A stretch of DNA of 64,000 nucleotides, from assembly GCA_944391705.1 (NCBI GenBank), contig CALXUN010000001.1, forward strand, positions 94,714 to 158,713, read 5' to 3'. The translations under genes were made by a program, and so were the position numbers. The stretch is from an uncultured Alphaproteobacteria bacterium. Its GTDB lineage: Bacteria; Pseudomonadota; Alphaproteobacteria; RF32; CAG-239. The notes beneath the pieces are model-generated. The model saw only the letters and a list, made by a program, of their open reading frames with translations, was not told the DNA's origin and searched no databases. Within the stretch, counting starts at the first letter, position 1. Every line of letters starts with the position of its first letter. Positions 7,424-15,518 of this stretch are shown here, one piece after another.

Positions 7424-10400
7424 CTTTTATCAACTCCCAATCCGATGCAGAAATTTCCAAGAAGCGCCCATTAACATAAGATTCAAAAAATTGCAAATGT
7501 TTTCCGGTTGTTTGTTTACCAAAATCATATTGAACCCATGTTTTACCGCCGTCTTCATAAAAACGGATTTCAATTTGATTGTCATATTCCGCGTTAAGCT
7601 TTAATTCAAGCAGTTCTTTGGGATTTTTAAGCTGTTGCACGGAGGAAATGAACGGTGTATTTAAAAGATGTTTCATCACCTCGGCAATTTTATCCGGGTT
7701 GTTTTCGTGATTGATTTTTTCCAACCGGCCAAAGCGCAAGTCCCAGATGTGGCTGTATGTCCACTGCTGCCAGTCGGTGGAAAGATCAATAAAATCAGCC
7801 TCTGCCAGCCAGACCTGGAACTGCCCGTCAAATTTGACATAAGCCGCATTGGAACCGCGTCCGAGATCAAGGTTATAACGGCCGACTTCAATGCTTAAAA
7901 CCGGTTTACCGTCGGAATCTAACAGCTCAATCCGCGTATTGGGCGAATTTTCGCTTTCAACCGGTTGCAGGCCGAATAGAGCCAGATTTTCCGCTTTGTC
8001 AGATTTCTTTTCATAGAAACGGGCTTCCATCAGGGCGCTTAAAAAGCTGCGGATTCTTTCCTGAAACACCGGAAAATCGGCATGCTCTTCAAGTTGCCAG
8101 AGGCCGTCACGGTTGATGAAATGAAGTGTTTTATCATGGCTCTTGATAACAACGGATTGTACATTGTTTATTTGTTCCGGAAGTTCGGGAAACAGCGGCT
8201 TATTTTCATATTTCTGGATGTCCGAACGATTGGCAAAATAAACCGAAACAATGCCGGCCAGTAAAATGGCCGCCGCTGCCAGCGAAAGCTTCAGCAAAGA
8301 GCGGTTAAAACTAAGAGGTGCCGAATAAGAGCGTTTTCCTTTTTTAATTGAGAGAAAAACAAGTAAAATCAAACTCAATACCAGCGGCAGGGCAAAAATG
8401 TTAATAAATTTAACCTGGGTGGCAATCCGGGCCGTATCACGATTAGCCTGAATACGAACATCACTCAATTCCTGCCTTAAGCTGTCAAGCTGCTTTCTTA
8501 TACCGCTGATAAGTGCAAGTTCATCGGCAGTAAAAATCTCACGTCCTTCAAAGTCGCGTTTGCCCCAGATTTCCTGCAGCTGGTCTTTAACCTCATTCAT
8601 ACGCTCAAAAATCTCTTCTTCTTTGATTTTATATTGGAAGACATTTTGTTTGCGTTGTTTTTCGATGTCCGTAAATTCCCGGTTTTTAGCGCTTTTACCG
8701 CGTAAATTTAATAAATCGCGGTTGTTGGTCAGATAATCCAGACTGTTTAAGATAAAATCGGCATTGTTAAATAACGGTACGAAAAAAGTCCGCTCCAGAA
8801 TAGTCTGTGATGTCGCCCAGAAATTATCATAAATAAAATCCGTATCACCGACGACAATCATGTTAAACTGATTATCAGGCTGTTTGCCGTGAACGGCAGC
8901 GGCCAAAATTTTCGGATTATCATCTGCTTTAAAATAAGTCAGCACCTGCCGCGGATTCAAACCGTCATAAACAACTTTAATCGGCATTAAAGATGAATTT
9001 GCACTGGCCTGCAGCAGAGGAACAAAATCAACATTTTCGTTTGCCGGCATCACCACTGAAACCGAAGACATTAAAAGACTTTGCAGATTTTTGGTAACCG
9101 GATGATTGGGGTTAAAGTTTTCTTTTTTCAACTTAAATTGTATAATATCCTGCGTAAAAGCCGGATTGTTTTTATAATTACTGGTTGCATCGACCGTAAT
9201 GGAATTGTCTAAATCCGCCACCACATATTCGTTATAAAATTTTATGCCCCAAAATGCATCCAGGCCGTTTAAGCCGGATGGCGCAAGCGGAAGGTTAACG
9301 GCAGAATAAAGTCTTGGCGCTTCGGCAGCTCCGTCCAACAACAGCAGAATATTGCCGTAATTTTTAGAATATTTTTTAATTGCCTCAGTCATCTCCGGAC
9401 TTATATTCTGCGGATGGATAAGGATAAGCACATCAGGATGTTCATCTAAATCTTCCGGCTTTTGGATGTAACGGATATTATAAAATGCACCGATTTGCCG
9501 GGTAATTTCCCAAGGCTGCAAAATCATACTGTCGGTGCCGCCGCCATTAATTGGAAGCGTTGATAAAACCGCTGCCGTTTTTTTCTTACGCCCGAGCTGG
9601 TAAATAAGGGAAGTCAGATCCTGTTCCAGAAAAGCCATTCCCGAAGGGGTAAAATAAGGGATAACCTGTTTATTCTGCAAAGTATCGGCAACGGTTAATC
9701 CGAACAGGGCATTTTGGTTAATATCAATTAACGGTATGGGCTGAATACCGTCGGCAATGGCACGATCTTCAATATTATCAAGGCTTTGCGGGTGATAAAT
9801 ACGATAATCAAACCTGCCGTTGGAGTTATTTTTATATTGCGCTAACAGTTGGCGGATTTTATCAAACATCTGCCGCATGGCCGGATTACGCTGTTCTAAG
9901 ATAGTTGAATAATACAGTTTGGCGGTAACCGGTTCGGTCAGATTTTGCAAAACCATAATCGTATCTTTGTTAAGCGTATGGATTTTATCCTCGCTGAAAT
10001 CAATCTGTGTTCCGCGGGTGAGATTGTTGGCCAAAAGGTTAAAGCCCATAAAACCAAGCACCAGCATCAGCCAGGCAAAAATATAATATGAACGGTTGGT
10101 TGAGGCCAGCCATGACGATGTTCCGGCGGTGCGGAAACTGACGATTAAAACGGTGGTAAAATTAAACAAAATGATAATGGACGCAAAAAACAACACATCG
10201 CGCAATTCAACCAATCCGCCGGTAATGCTTCCGAAATGGGTCAGAAAACTGAAAGAAGCGATGGTATCAATCATATAATCAGGCAAAAACAGCCGGAAAA
10301 AAGATAAAATAAATTCCACGCCGCTCCAGAAAAACACCAGATTGGCCGCCACCGCCAGCACCAGGGCGATAACCTGATTTTTGGTCAGTGCCGACATGGT

Positions 10401-10853
10401 TTGTGATATGGCAAGCATACAACCGGCCAAAACAAAACTTCCGGCATAACTTACGGCAATAACAGCATTATCTGGCGTTCCAAGTATATTGACCGTTATC
10501 CAAAACGGAAATGTCAGCGCCAACGCCAAAGCCGAAAACAGCCAGGCAGCCAGAAACTTTCCCCAGACCAAAACTTCGGTTGAAACCGGCATGGTCATAA
10601 CCTGTACCACGGTTTTGGTACGGAATTCTTCTGCCCACAAGCGCATGGAAATGCCTGGGATAAACAACAAATATAACCAGGGCTGAAAAGCAAACATAAC
10701 CTGTAAAGAAGCCTGCCCGCGCTCAAAAAAGTTTCCGAAATAAAAGGCCATGGCTGCGTTCAGGATTAAAAAAGACATCAGGTAAACATATGCCAGCGGC
10801 GAAATAAAATACCGGAGCAGTTCATTTTTGGTAACAATCCATAGTTTTTTCAT
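7404..10853 (-). CDS. ABC-2 permease - GldG-like - DUF4340 triple fusion
   Basis: 1149 aa in three parts. Residues 1-245 form an ABC-2 type permease with six membrane segments and the RLWAEEFRTKTVVQVMTMPV signature. From about 250 a membrane segment leads into a GldG-like extracytoplasmic domain; QIDFSEDKIHTLNK and LTEPVTAKLYYS (about 283-318) are typical. It continues through a coiled coil to a membrane segment in the last third (INIFALPLVLSLILLVFL). A further membrane helix introduces a DUF4340-type domain reaching the C-terminus. These parts are usually separate proteins encoded side by side with a GldA-like ATPase. That ATPase lies 30 bases upstream here. GldFG is known from Bacteroidetes gliding, but related transporters exist in many non-gliding bacteria, so the substrate is unknown. 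Confidence 0.85.
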   Translation of the reverse strand: MKKLWIVTKNELLRYFISPLAYVYLMSFLILNAAMAFYFGNFFERGQASLQVMFAFQPWLYLLFIPGISMRLWAEEFRTKTVVQVMTMPVSTEVLVWGKFLAAWLFSALALALTFPFWITVNILGTPDNAVIAVSYAGSFVLAGCMLAISQTMSALTKNQVIALVLAVAANLVFFWSGVEFILSFFRLFLPDYMIDTIASFSFLTHFGSITGGLVELRDVLFFASIIILFNFTTVLIVSFRTAGTSSWLASTNRSYYIFAWLMLVLGFMGFNLLANNLTRGTQIDFSEDKIHTLNKDTIMVLQNLTEPVTAKLYYSTILEQRNPAMRQMFDKIRQLLAQYKNNSNGRFDYRIYHPQSLDNIEDRAIADGIQPIPLIDINQNALFGLTVADTLQNKQVIPYFTPSGMAFLEQDLTSLIYQLGRKKKTAAVLSTLPINGGGTDSMILQPWEITRQIGAFYNIRYIQKPEDLDEHPDVLILIHPQNISPEMTEAIKKYSKNYGNILLLLDGAAEAPRLYSAVNLPLAPSGLNGLDAFWGIKFYNEYVVADLDNSITVDATSNYKNNPAFTQDIIQFKLKKENFNPNHPVTKNLQSLLMSSVSVVMPANENVDFVPLLQASANSSLMPIKVVYDGLNPRQVLTYFKADDNPKILAAAVHGKQPDNQFNMIVVGDTDFIYDNFWATSQTILERTFFVPLFNNADFILNSLDYLTNNRDLLNLRGKSAKNREFTDIEKQRKQNVFQYKIKEEEIFERMNEVKDQLQEIWGKRDFEGREIFTADELALISGIRKQLDSLRQELSDVRIQANRDTARIATQVKFINIFALPLVLSLILLVFLSIKKGKRSYSAPLSFNRSLLKLSLAAAAILLAGIVSVYFANRSDIQKYENKPLFPELPEQINNVQSVVIKSHDKTLHFINRDGLWQLEEHADFPVFQERIRSFLSALMEARFYEKKSDKAENLALFGLQPVESENSPNTRIELLDSDGKPVLSIEVGRYNLDLGRGSNAAYVKFDGQFQVWLAEADFIDLSTDWQQWTYSHIWDLRFGRLEKINHENNPDKIAEVMKHLLNTPFISSVQQLKNPKELLELKLNAEYDNQIEIRFYEDGGKTWVQYDFGKQTTGKHLQFFESYVNGRFLEISASDWELIKDAAKFK

Positions 10854-10883
10854 GCGTTTGCCCTCTAAACAGTGTTAAACTTG

Positions 10884-11603
10884 TTATTCTTCCGTACTTT
10901 GCGTCAGTTTCTTAAAAGCCTCGGCCAGGTCTTTTGTTTTGGCTTTTTGTAAAATTTCCCGGCAGGTGCCGTCAGCCATAATTTTGCCTTTATTAATTAA
11001 AATAATGCGCGTACAGATTGTTTCGGCCTCTTCCAACAGATGTGTGGAAATCAGGATCGTTTTATTTTTACCCATCTGTGCAATCAGCTGCCGCATATGT
11101 TCTTTTTGGTTCGGATCAAGTCCGTCGGTTGGTTCGTCCAAAAGCAAAATGTCGGGATTGCTTAAAATGCTTTGTGCAAATCCGACACGGCGTAAATATC
11201 CTTTAGACAATGTTTCTATTTTTTGGTTCAGGACATTTTCGATATTTGCCAGCCCTATGGCGCGTTCAATATCTTTTTTGCCGACTTGCCGCAAATCAGC
11301 CATATAACGCAAGAACATTTTGACGCTCATGTCCGGATATAAAGGCGAACCTTCCGGCAAGAAACCGATTTTGCTTTTAGCCTCAAGCGGGTGTTTTGCA
11401 ATATTTAAATCTTCAATAAAAATTTTACCCGAAGTCGGTGCCAAAAAGCCGGTAATCATATTCATCAGGGTTGATTTTCCGGCGCCGTTCGGTCCCAAAA
11501 GGGCAATGACCTCTCCGGTTTGCGCCGAAAAACTAAAATTGTCGACAGCTTTTAAATTACCGTAAATTTTGCTTAAATTTTCTGTCCGGATAGCGTCTGT
11601 CAT
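10884..11603 (-). CDS. ABC transporter ATPase (GldA-like) for the permease fusion
   Basis: 239 aa. Walker A LLGPNGAGKS (35-44), Walker B ILLLDEPTDGLDP and the switch His in ILISTHLLEEAE are intact. The signature is LSKGYLRRVGFAQ rather than LSGGQ, which is usual in the GldA/CcmA-like ABC-2 group. I place the start at 11603 because AGGAGGG lies about ten bases upstream and overlaps the anmK 3' end; the in-frame ATG seven codons earlier contains the SD itself. One base separates it from the anmK stop. It should energise the permease fusion encoded next. Confidence 0.93.
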   Translation of the reverse strand: MTDAIRTENLSKIYGNLKAVDNFSFSAQTGEVIALLGPNGAGKSTLMNMITGFLAPTSGKIFIEDLNIAKHPLEAKSKIGFLPEGSPLYPDMSVKMFLRYMADLRQVGKKDIERAIGLANIENVLNQKIETLSKGYLRRVGFAQSILSNPDILLLDEPTDGLDPNQKEHMRQLIAQMGKNKTILISTHLLEEAETICTRIILINKGKIMADGTCREILQKAKTKDLAEAFKKLTQSTEE

Positions 11604-11604
11604 T

Positions 11605-12717
11605 TCATTTACCCTCCTTTTCATATATTTCGCCGCCGGTCATCGGCTGGGCAATACCGGTTGTGGTCGGAAATGTTATCGGCAACGAATAAAGCCGCCG
11701 AGCCGCCAGAAAAGCAATAGCCGGTGCATCGCCGATTTTAAAGTTGAAGACATCTTCCGTTGCCGTTTCAATTTTCATTTCTTTTAAATGCTGGCGGATA
11801 AAACGCACCAGCGTCGGGTTTTGCGCCCCGCCGCCGCAGATAACGGCGCAAACCGGAACTTCCGGCAGATAAAGCGCCAGAGAATAAGCAATTGCTTCGC
11901 TGATAAAAGCAGTGGCGGTTGCCGCACCGTCTTCCAAAGATAAACCTTCCAGATGTTCTGTTTTATCATTAAAAGAATTGCGGTCGAGGGATTTCGGCGG
12001 ATATTTTGCAAAAAAATCATGTTTCATCATCTGATTGACAATTTTTTCATGTACAGTTCCGGTTGCTGCCAGTTTGCCGTTAAAATCCATCTGCATGCCG
12101 CCGTGTTTGAAAACCCAGTCATCAATCAGGGCGTTGCCGGGCCCGCAGTCAAAAGCGGTAATTTCACCCAGATGCCCGGTCCATGTCAGATTGGTAATGC
12201 CGCCGATATTAATAAAAACATTGGGCTTTTCAAGATTTTGCGCCAGAGCGCTGTAATAAGTGGCGGTAATCGGCGAACCTTGTCCGCCGTTTAAAATATC
12301 GGCATTGCGAAAGTGGGTAACAACTTTAATGCCGGTATTTTCTGCCAGCAAGCGCCCTTTGCCGAGTTGATAGGTATAACCGTTTTCCGGCTCATGGCAG
12401 ATGGTCGGACCTTCAAGCCCGATGACATCAATGGTATCGGGAATTTCATTTTTGATTTCTTTAACAATTTCAATTAAAAAATTTGTTACGTCTGTTTCTG
12501 CCGCTTCAATTTTTTCGCGTTCTTCGGCAATGGCATAGTGTAATCCCAGAACGGCCCGGATTTTTTGTATCAAGGCTTCCGGATAAATAAATTTGCGTGA
12601 AATTTTAACCTCATAAATATCCACGCCGTCGGTTGAAACCAGTGCGGCTTTAATGCCGTCTAAGGAAGTTCCGCCCATCAGGCCGAGAACGTTTAAAGGT
12701 TTAATCATCATTGTCAA
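11605..12717 (-). CDS. anmK: Anhydro-N-acetylmuramic acid kinase
   Basis: Murein-recycling enzyme that hydrolyses and phosphorylates 1,6-anhydroMurNAc to MurNAc-6-phosphate. It has 370 aa, the family length. The ASKHA-fold phosphate loop is GLMGGTSLDGIKAAL near the N-terminus, with FDCGPGNALIDDW in the middle and VCGGGAQNPTLV near residue 310. The first codon is TTG at 12717, with GAGAGG eight bases upstream. ATG codons at 12711 and 12708 have SD spacings of 14 and 17, so TTG may be the true start. It leads the operon anmK - ABC ATPase - permease fusion - CDF. murQ is not in the window. Confidence 0.95.
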   Translation of the reverse strand: MTMMIKPLNVLGLMGGTSLDGIKAALVSTDGVDIYEVKISRKFIYPEALIQKIRAVLGLHYAIAEEREKIEAAETDVTNFLIEIVKEIKNEIPDTIDVIGLEGPTICHEPENGYTYQLGKGRLLAENTGIKVVTHFRNADILNGGQGSPITATYYSALAQNLEKPNVFINIGGITNLTWTGHLGEITAFDCGPGNALIDDWVFKHGGMQMDFNGKLAATGTVHEKIVNQMMKHDFFAKYPPKSLDRNSFNDKTEHLEGLSLEDGAATATAFISEAIAYSLALYLPEVPVCAVICGGGAQNPTLVRFIRQHLKEMKIETATEDVFNFKIGDAPAIAFLAARRLYSLPITFPTTTGIAQPMTGGEIYEKEGK

Positions 12718-12734
12718 AAAAATTACCTCTCTGC

Positions 12735-12762
12735 TTGCAATGTCTCAAATATATGCTAATAT
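12735..12762 (+). promoter_or_regulatory. Sigma-70 promoter for tyrS
   Basis: TTGCAA (12735-12740), 16-base spacer, TAATAT (12757-12762). The predicted transcript begins about 25 bases before the ATG at 12793. It lies in the 75-base divergent gap between anmK and tyrS. Confidence 0.6.
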
Positions 12763-12792
12763 GCGTTAAAATTTAGTATAAAGGAAAGAAAA

Positions 12793-14046
12793 ATGAGCAC
12801 ATGGAAATCCGAATTTTTTAACATTATGGTCGAACGCGGTTTTTACAATCAATGCACCAACGATACTGGTTTTGATGAATATCTGGCTGATTGTGAAAAG
12901 AAAGGCATTCCGGCCGTGGGTTATCTTGGTTCGGATCCGACCGGCGATAGTCTTCATGTCGGGCATATTGTACCGGTTATGATGCTGCGCTGGTTTCAAA
13001 AATGCGGCCATAAACCGTTAACATTGGTAGGCGGCGCCACCGCCCGCATCGGCGATCCGTCGGGCAAAGATAAATTACGTCCGTTTTTAAGCGAAGAAAC
13101 CTTGGCGCACAATACCGAAGGCTTAAAAAAATCTTTTCGCAAATTCTTAAATTTTGAAAACGGTGCCAACGCAGCTGAAATGGTCGATAACTGGGACTGG
13201 TTTAAGAATATAAATTATCTGGCGTTTTTACGCGATATCGGCACCTGTTATTCGGTTAACCGCATGCTGACAATGGAAAGCGTAAAAAGCCGTCTGGAAC
13301 GTGAACAACCGATGTCGTTTCTGGAATTTAATTATCAGTTGCTGCAAGGGTATGATTTCTGCGTTTTGTATCAGAAATACGGCTGCCGCGCCCAGATTGC
13401 CGGTGCCGACCAGTGGGGCAACATTGTTTCCGGCACCGAACTCGGCCGTCGTCGTTACGATGTTGAGCTGTTTGGTTTTACCAGCCCGATTTTAACCGAT
13501 TCTTCCGGTAAAAAAATGGGAAAATCGGAGGGCAACGCCGTCTGGATTAATGATGAAAAACTTTCTTCTTATGATTATTATCAGTATTTCCGCAACATCG
13601 GCGATGCCGAAGTCGGCAAATGCCTGCGCGTTTTTACGGATTTGCCGATGGATGAAGTTCGTCGTTTGGAAAGCTTAAAAGACAAAGAAATTAATGAAGC
13701 TAAAAAGATTTTGGCTTATGAAGCAACCAAAATGTGCCGTGGTGAAACTGAAGCCAAAGCGGCAGAGAACACGGCCGTCAAAACCTTTGAACAGGGCCTG
13801 GCCGGTGATAATCTGCCGGTTATCAAGGCTGATTTAAATGCCGGTATCGGTGTGTTGGATGCTTTTTTGCAAATCGGCTTTGTCGAAAGCAAAGGTGAGG
13901 CGCGCCGTCTGATAAAACAGTCCGGCTTAAAGATTAATGATAAGCCGGTTACCGATGAAAACTATAGAATTACGACGGCAGATTTGGTAGACGGTCAGAT
14001 TAAACTTTCCCAGGGCAAGAAAAAACACGGCCTGATAAAAGCTTAA
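12793..14046 (+). CDS. tyrS: Tyrosyl-tRNA synthetase
   Basis: Class I aminoacyl-tRNA synthetase charging tRNA-Tyr, 417 aa. The HIGH-type motif is HVGH (55-58) and the KMSKS-type loop is KMGKS (241-245), the form common in bacterial TyrRS. YQLLQGYD and GADQWGN are the tyrosine pocket motifs. A C-terminal S4-like RNA-binding domain starts near residue 350 (FVESKGEARRLIKQSG). The SD AAAGGAAAG is well placed. It is monocistronic, with its own promoter and a strong terminator. Confidence 0.98.
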   Translation: MSTWKSEFFNIMVERGFYNQCTNDTGFDEYLADCEKKGIPAVGYLGSDPTGDSLHVGHIVPVMMLRWFQKCGHKPLTLVGGATARIGDPSGKDKLRPFLSEETLAHNTEGLKKSFRKFLNFENGANAAEMVDNWDWFKNINYLAFLRDIGTCYSVNRMLTMESVKSRLEREQPMSFLEFNYQLLQGYDFCVLYQKYGCRAQIAGADQWGNIVSGTELGRRRYDVELFGFTSPILTDSSGKKMGKSEGNAVWINDEKLSSYDYYQYFRNIGDAEVGKCLRVFTDLPMDEVRRLESLKDKEINEAKKILAYEATKMCRGETEAKAAENTAVKTFEQGLAGDNLPVIKADLNAGIGVLDAFLQIGFVESKGEARRLIKQSGLKINDKPVTDENYRITTADLVDGQIKLSQGKKKHGLIKA

Positions 14047-14051
14047 AACCA

Positions 14052-14079
14052 AACCCCGTCTTTTAAGGCGGGGTTTTTT
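14052..14079 (+). terminator. tyrS intrinsic terminator
   Basis: Stem AACCCCGTC/GGCGGGGTT (14052-14060 with 14067-14075, one G-T wobble), loop TTTTAA, then six T. It begins six bases after the tyrS stop codon. Confidence 0.9.
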
Positions 14080-14081
14080 GA

Positions 14082-14237
14082 TTAGTTGCCTTACAGAAAA
14101 CCCCGAGTTTACTCGGGGCTGAATGCCAAGGTGTTGGAACAACACCGCTCCACGCCAACGAGCGTGGTCAAACCGTAAGGTTTGTAGCTGTTATAGAACC
14201 CCCAGTTTACTGGGGGATATCTATTAATAAAAAATAA
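14082..14237 (+). mobile_element. Candidate IS200/IS605-type tnpB 3' remnant with guide-RNA-like stem-loops
   Basis: Five perfect stem-loops stand in a row: CCCCGAG/CTCGGGG (14101-14118), GGTGTTG/CAACACC with loop GAA (14130-14146), CCACGC/GCGTGG (14150-14167), CAAACC/GGTTTG closed by a GTAA tetraloop (14169-14184) and CCCCCAG/CTGGGGG (14199-14216). First and last share the loop TTTA. One frame stays open from 14082 to a TAA at 14235 and reads GVGTTPLHANERG in the middle, which resembles the C-terminal tails of TnpB proteins. In IS605-type elements the tnpB 3' end and the following hairpin encode the guide RNA scaffold and the right transposon end. No tnpB body is present, so this would be a relic or a stand-alone RNA. 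The alternative is a structured noncoding RNA of unrelated origin. Confidence 0.45.
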
Positions 14238-14264
14238 CCAGGAAATCAGATTTAAGTTTCCCGG
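14225..14264 (-). terminator. Probable terminator for the 14319-15342 gene pair
   Basis: On the minus strand CCGGGAAA (14264-14257) pairs with TTTCCTGG (14245-14238) with one mismatch, and is followed by TTATTTTTTATT. It lies just downstream of the gene ending at 14319 and overlaps the end of the stem-loop region. Confidence 0.45.
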
Positions 14265-14318
14265 CTATACCTTTTTCTTTTATGTAATCCGTATTTGTCG
14301 CGTCAATAATCTAATATT

Positions 14319-14546
14319 CTACCACACAACGGCACTTTCACATTCGTCATATGTCCAATCAGCATGTTCTTGCATACATTGCTTAATGTTTTCTTCATCA
14401 TTCCATGAAAGCATTATAGCTCCCGGCAACCCTATGAATAAAGCTATTATAATACAGATAAATACAAGCTTCATAACAAACTTTAACGAGTTGAACATAA
14501 ACTTACGCAATATTAAAGAAAACTTTATCTTGTTGTGGTTATTCAT
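14319..14546 (-). CDS. Small single-pass membrane protein
   Basis: 75 aa. It has a basic N-terminus, one strong hydrophobic segment (about residues 22-47, KLVFICIIIALFIGLPG) and a short acidic tail with two cysteines (Cys57 and Cys69), predicted to face the periplasm. No family is recognised. Its start overlaps the 3' end of the upstream gene by eight bases, so it is coupled to that gene and probably works with it. The AT-rich composition is unlike the neighbouring housekeeping genes, consistent with acquired DNA beside the element-like stem-loops. Confidence 0.6.
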   Translation of the reverse strand: MNNHNKIKFSLILRKFMFNSLKFVMKLVFICIIIALFIGLPGAIMLSWNDEENIKQCMQEHADWTYDECESAVVW

Positions 14547-15342
14547 TTTGTTTTTTCCAGGTATTTGTATTTATATCCAAACCTCCAAGCCACTTTCTAA
14601 CACTTGCATTCGGATTATTCAAGCCCCAATTTAAGGATTCGTCATTATTATTTAAGTCTTTTTGACTATCTTTCAAAATTTCTAAAAACGGTTGTCCTTC
14701 TAAAACCTTTTTAGTTATATCAAGCCCCTCTTTTGCATAACCCCAAAATTTTCCAGCAGGATACAAACCTGGTATATTATTTGCTTCCTGTCCAATTTGC
14801 GCCATTCCTAAACGATGATAATAATTATCACTGTTTATCAGATTTGCTTTATCCATATCCCTTTTAGCTTGAACAAGCATTCCTAAAGAATATCCAAACG
14901 GGTAAGGTGGTAAATTTTCATACAATATTTTTCCTGTATTTTCAATTATATTATTGTATGGCATTTGAGGTCTTATTTGTCTTGCCAATGCTTCCGCCTC
15001 TTCCTTTTGCTTTTCCGTCATCGGCCGCAATGATGTTGAATATTGCTCCTGATATGGCGCTTCTCCCTCTCCCCATTCATCTTCATCCTCATATTCAAAT
15101 CCGTACCATTGCCGAAACTTCGCACCGTTTTCTTTGACATATGCTTCAAGTTGCTCTTCAACTTCTTTCATGTCTTTGGCCTCCCTGATAATATCGGCCA
15201 TATCCCTTATTTCTCTTTCACTTAATTTATAGGCTTCCGGGTATTTGTATTTGATATATCCGTATTTATCTCCAAAACGCCGCGACAGCTCCTCGTCATG
15301 CTCGTTTTCATAGATTTTACCGTTTATACTTTGATAGGGCAT
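14539..15342 (-). CDS. Accessory protein of unknown function
   Basis: 267 aa with a good SD (AAAGGAG) seven bases before the ATG. The N-terminal half is highly charged and predicted helical (residues 18-90, Glu/Lys/Arg-rich), with a very acidic patch EYEDEDEWGEGEAP near 84-97. The C-terminal half (from about 130) is different: Tyr/Gly/Asn/Pro-rich, with YPFGYSLGMLVQAKRD, YHRLGMAQIGQEANN and FWGYAKEGLDITKK, resembling a folded domain of phage or secreted accessory proteins. There is no signal peptide or membrane segment. It is translationally coupled to the small membrane protein downstream. It could be a toxin or effector with a membrane partner, but no catalytic motif supports this. Confidence 0.65.
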   Translation of the reverse strand: MPYQSINGKIYENEHDEELSRRFGDKYGYIKYKYPEAYKLSEREIRDMADIIREAKDMKEVEEQLEAYVKENGAKFRQWYGFEYEDEDEWGEGEAPYQEQYSTSLRPMTEKQKEEAEALARQIRPQMPYNNIIENTGKILYENLPPYPFGYSLGMLVQAKRDMDKANLINSDNYYHRLGMAQIGQEANNIPGLYPAGKFWGYAKEGLDITKKVLEGQPFLEILKDSQKDLNNNDESLNWGLNNPNASVRKWLGGLDINTNTWKKQNE

Positions 15343-15440
15343 GTTGTCTCCTTTCTTTGTTGGTTAAAAGTTAATCTTCAAAGAAAGGTTATCATTTTTG
15401 ATATGCTTTTGTCTTGTATCGCGTTGTATCTTTTTGCCCA

Positions 15441-15500
15441 TTCTTGCTCAAAATTGCACATACTTGCTTAAAATCTGCTCAATCTTGTACCGTTTGGCGC
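15441..15500. repeat. Short imperfect direct repeats upstream of the accessory gene
   Basis: The unit CTTGCTCAAAAT / CTTGCTTAAAAT / CTGCTCAAT occurs three times at 16-20-base spacing between about 15443 and 15484, followed by CTTGTAC. It lies in the gap between two minus-strand genes, upstream of the accessory gene starting at 15342. It could be a regulator-binding array or a remnant of a duplication. The rest of the 177-base gap shows nothing clear. Confidence 0.3.
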
Positions 15501-15518
15501 AGATATAATAAATTTTTA

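Noticed and set aside
11953-12294. Plus-strand frame of 113 codons inside anmK
   Set aside because: Antisense to a conserved enzyme; no SD, no similarity to known proteins.
14101-14216. Hairpins after tyrS considered as tRNA, attC site or tandem terminators
   Set aside because: No cloverleaf or anticodon arm; stems are unrelated to integron site boxes; only the hairpin at 14052 has a T tail, so the others are not simple terminators.
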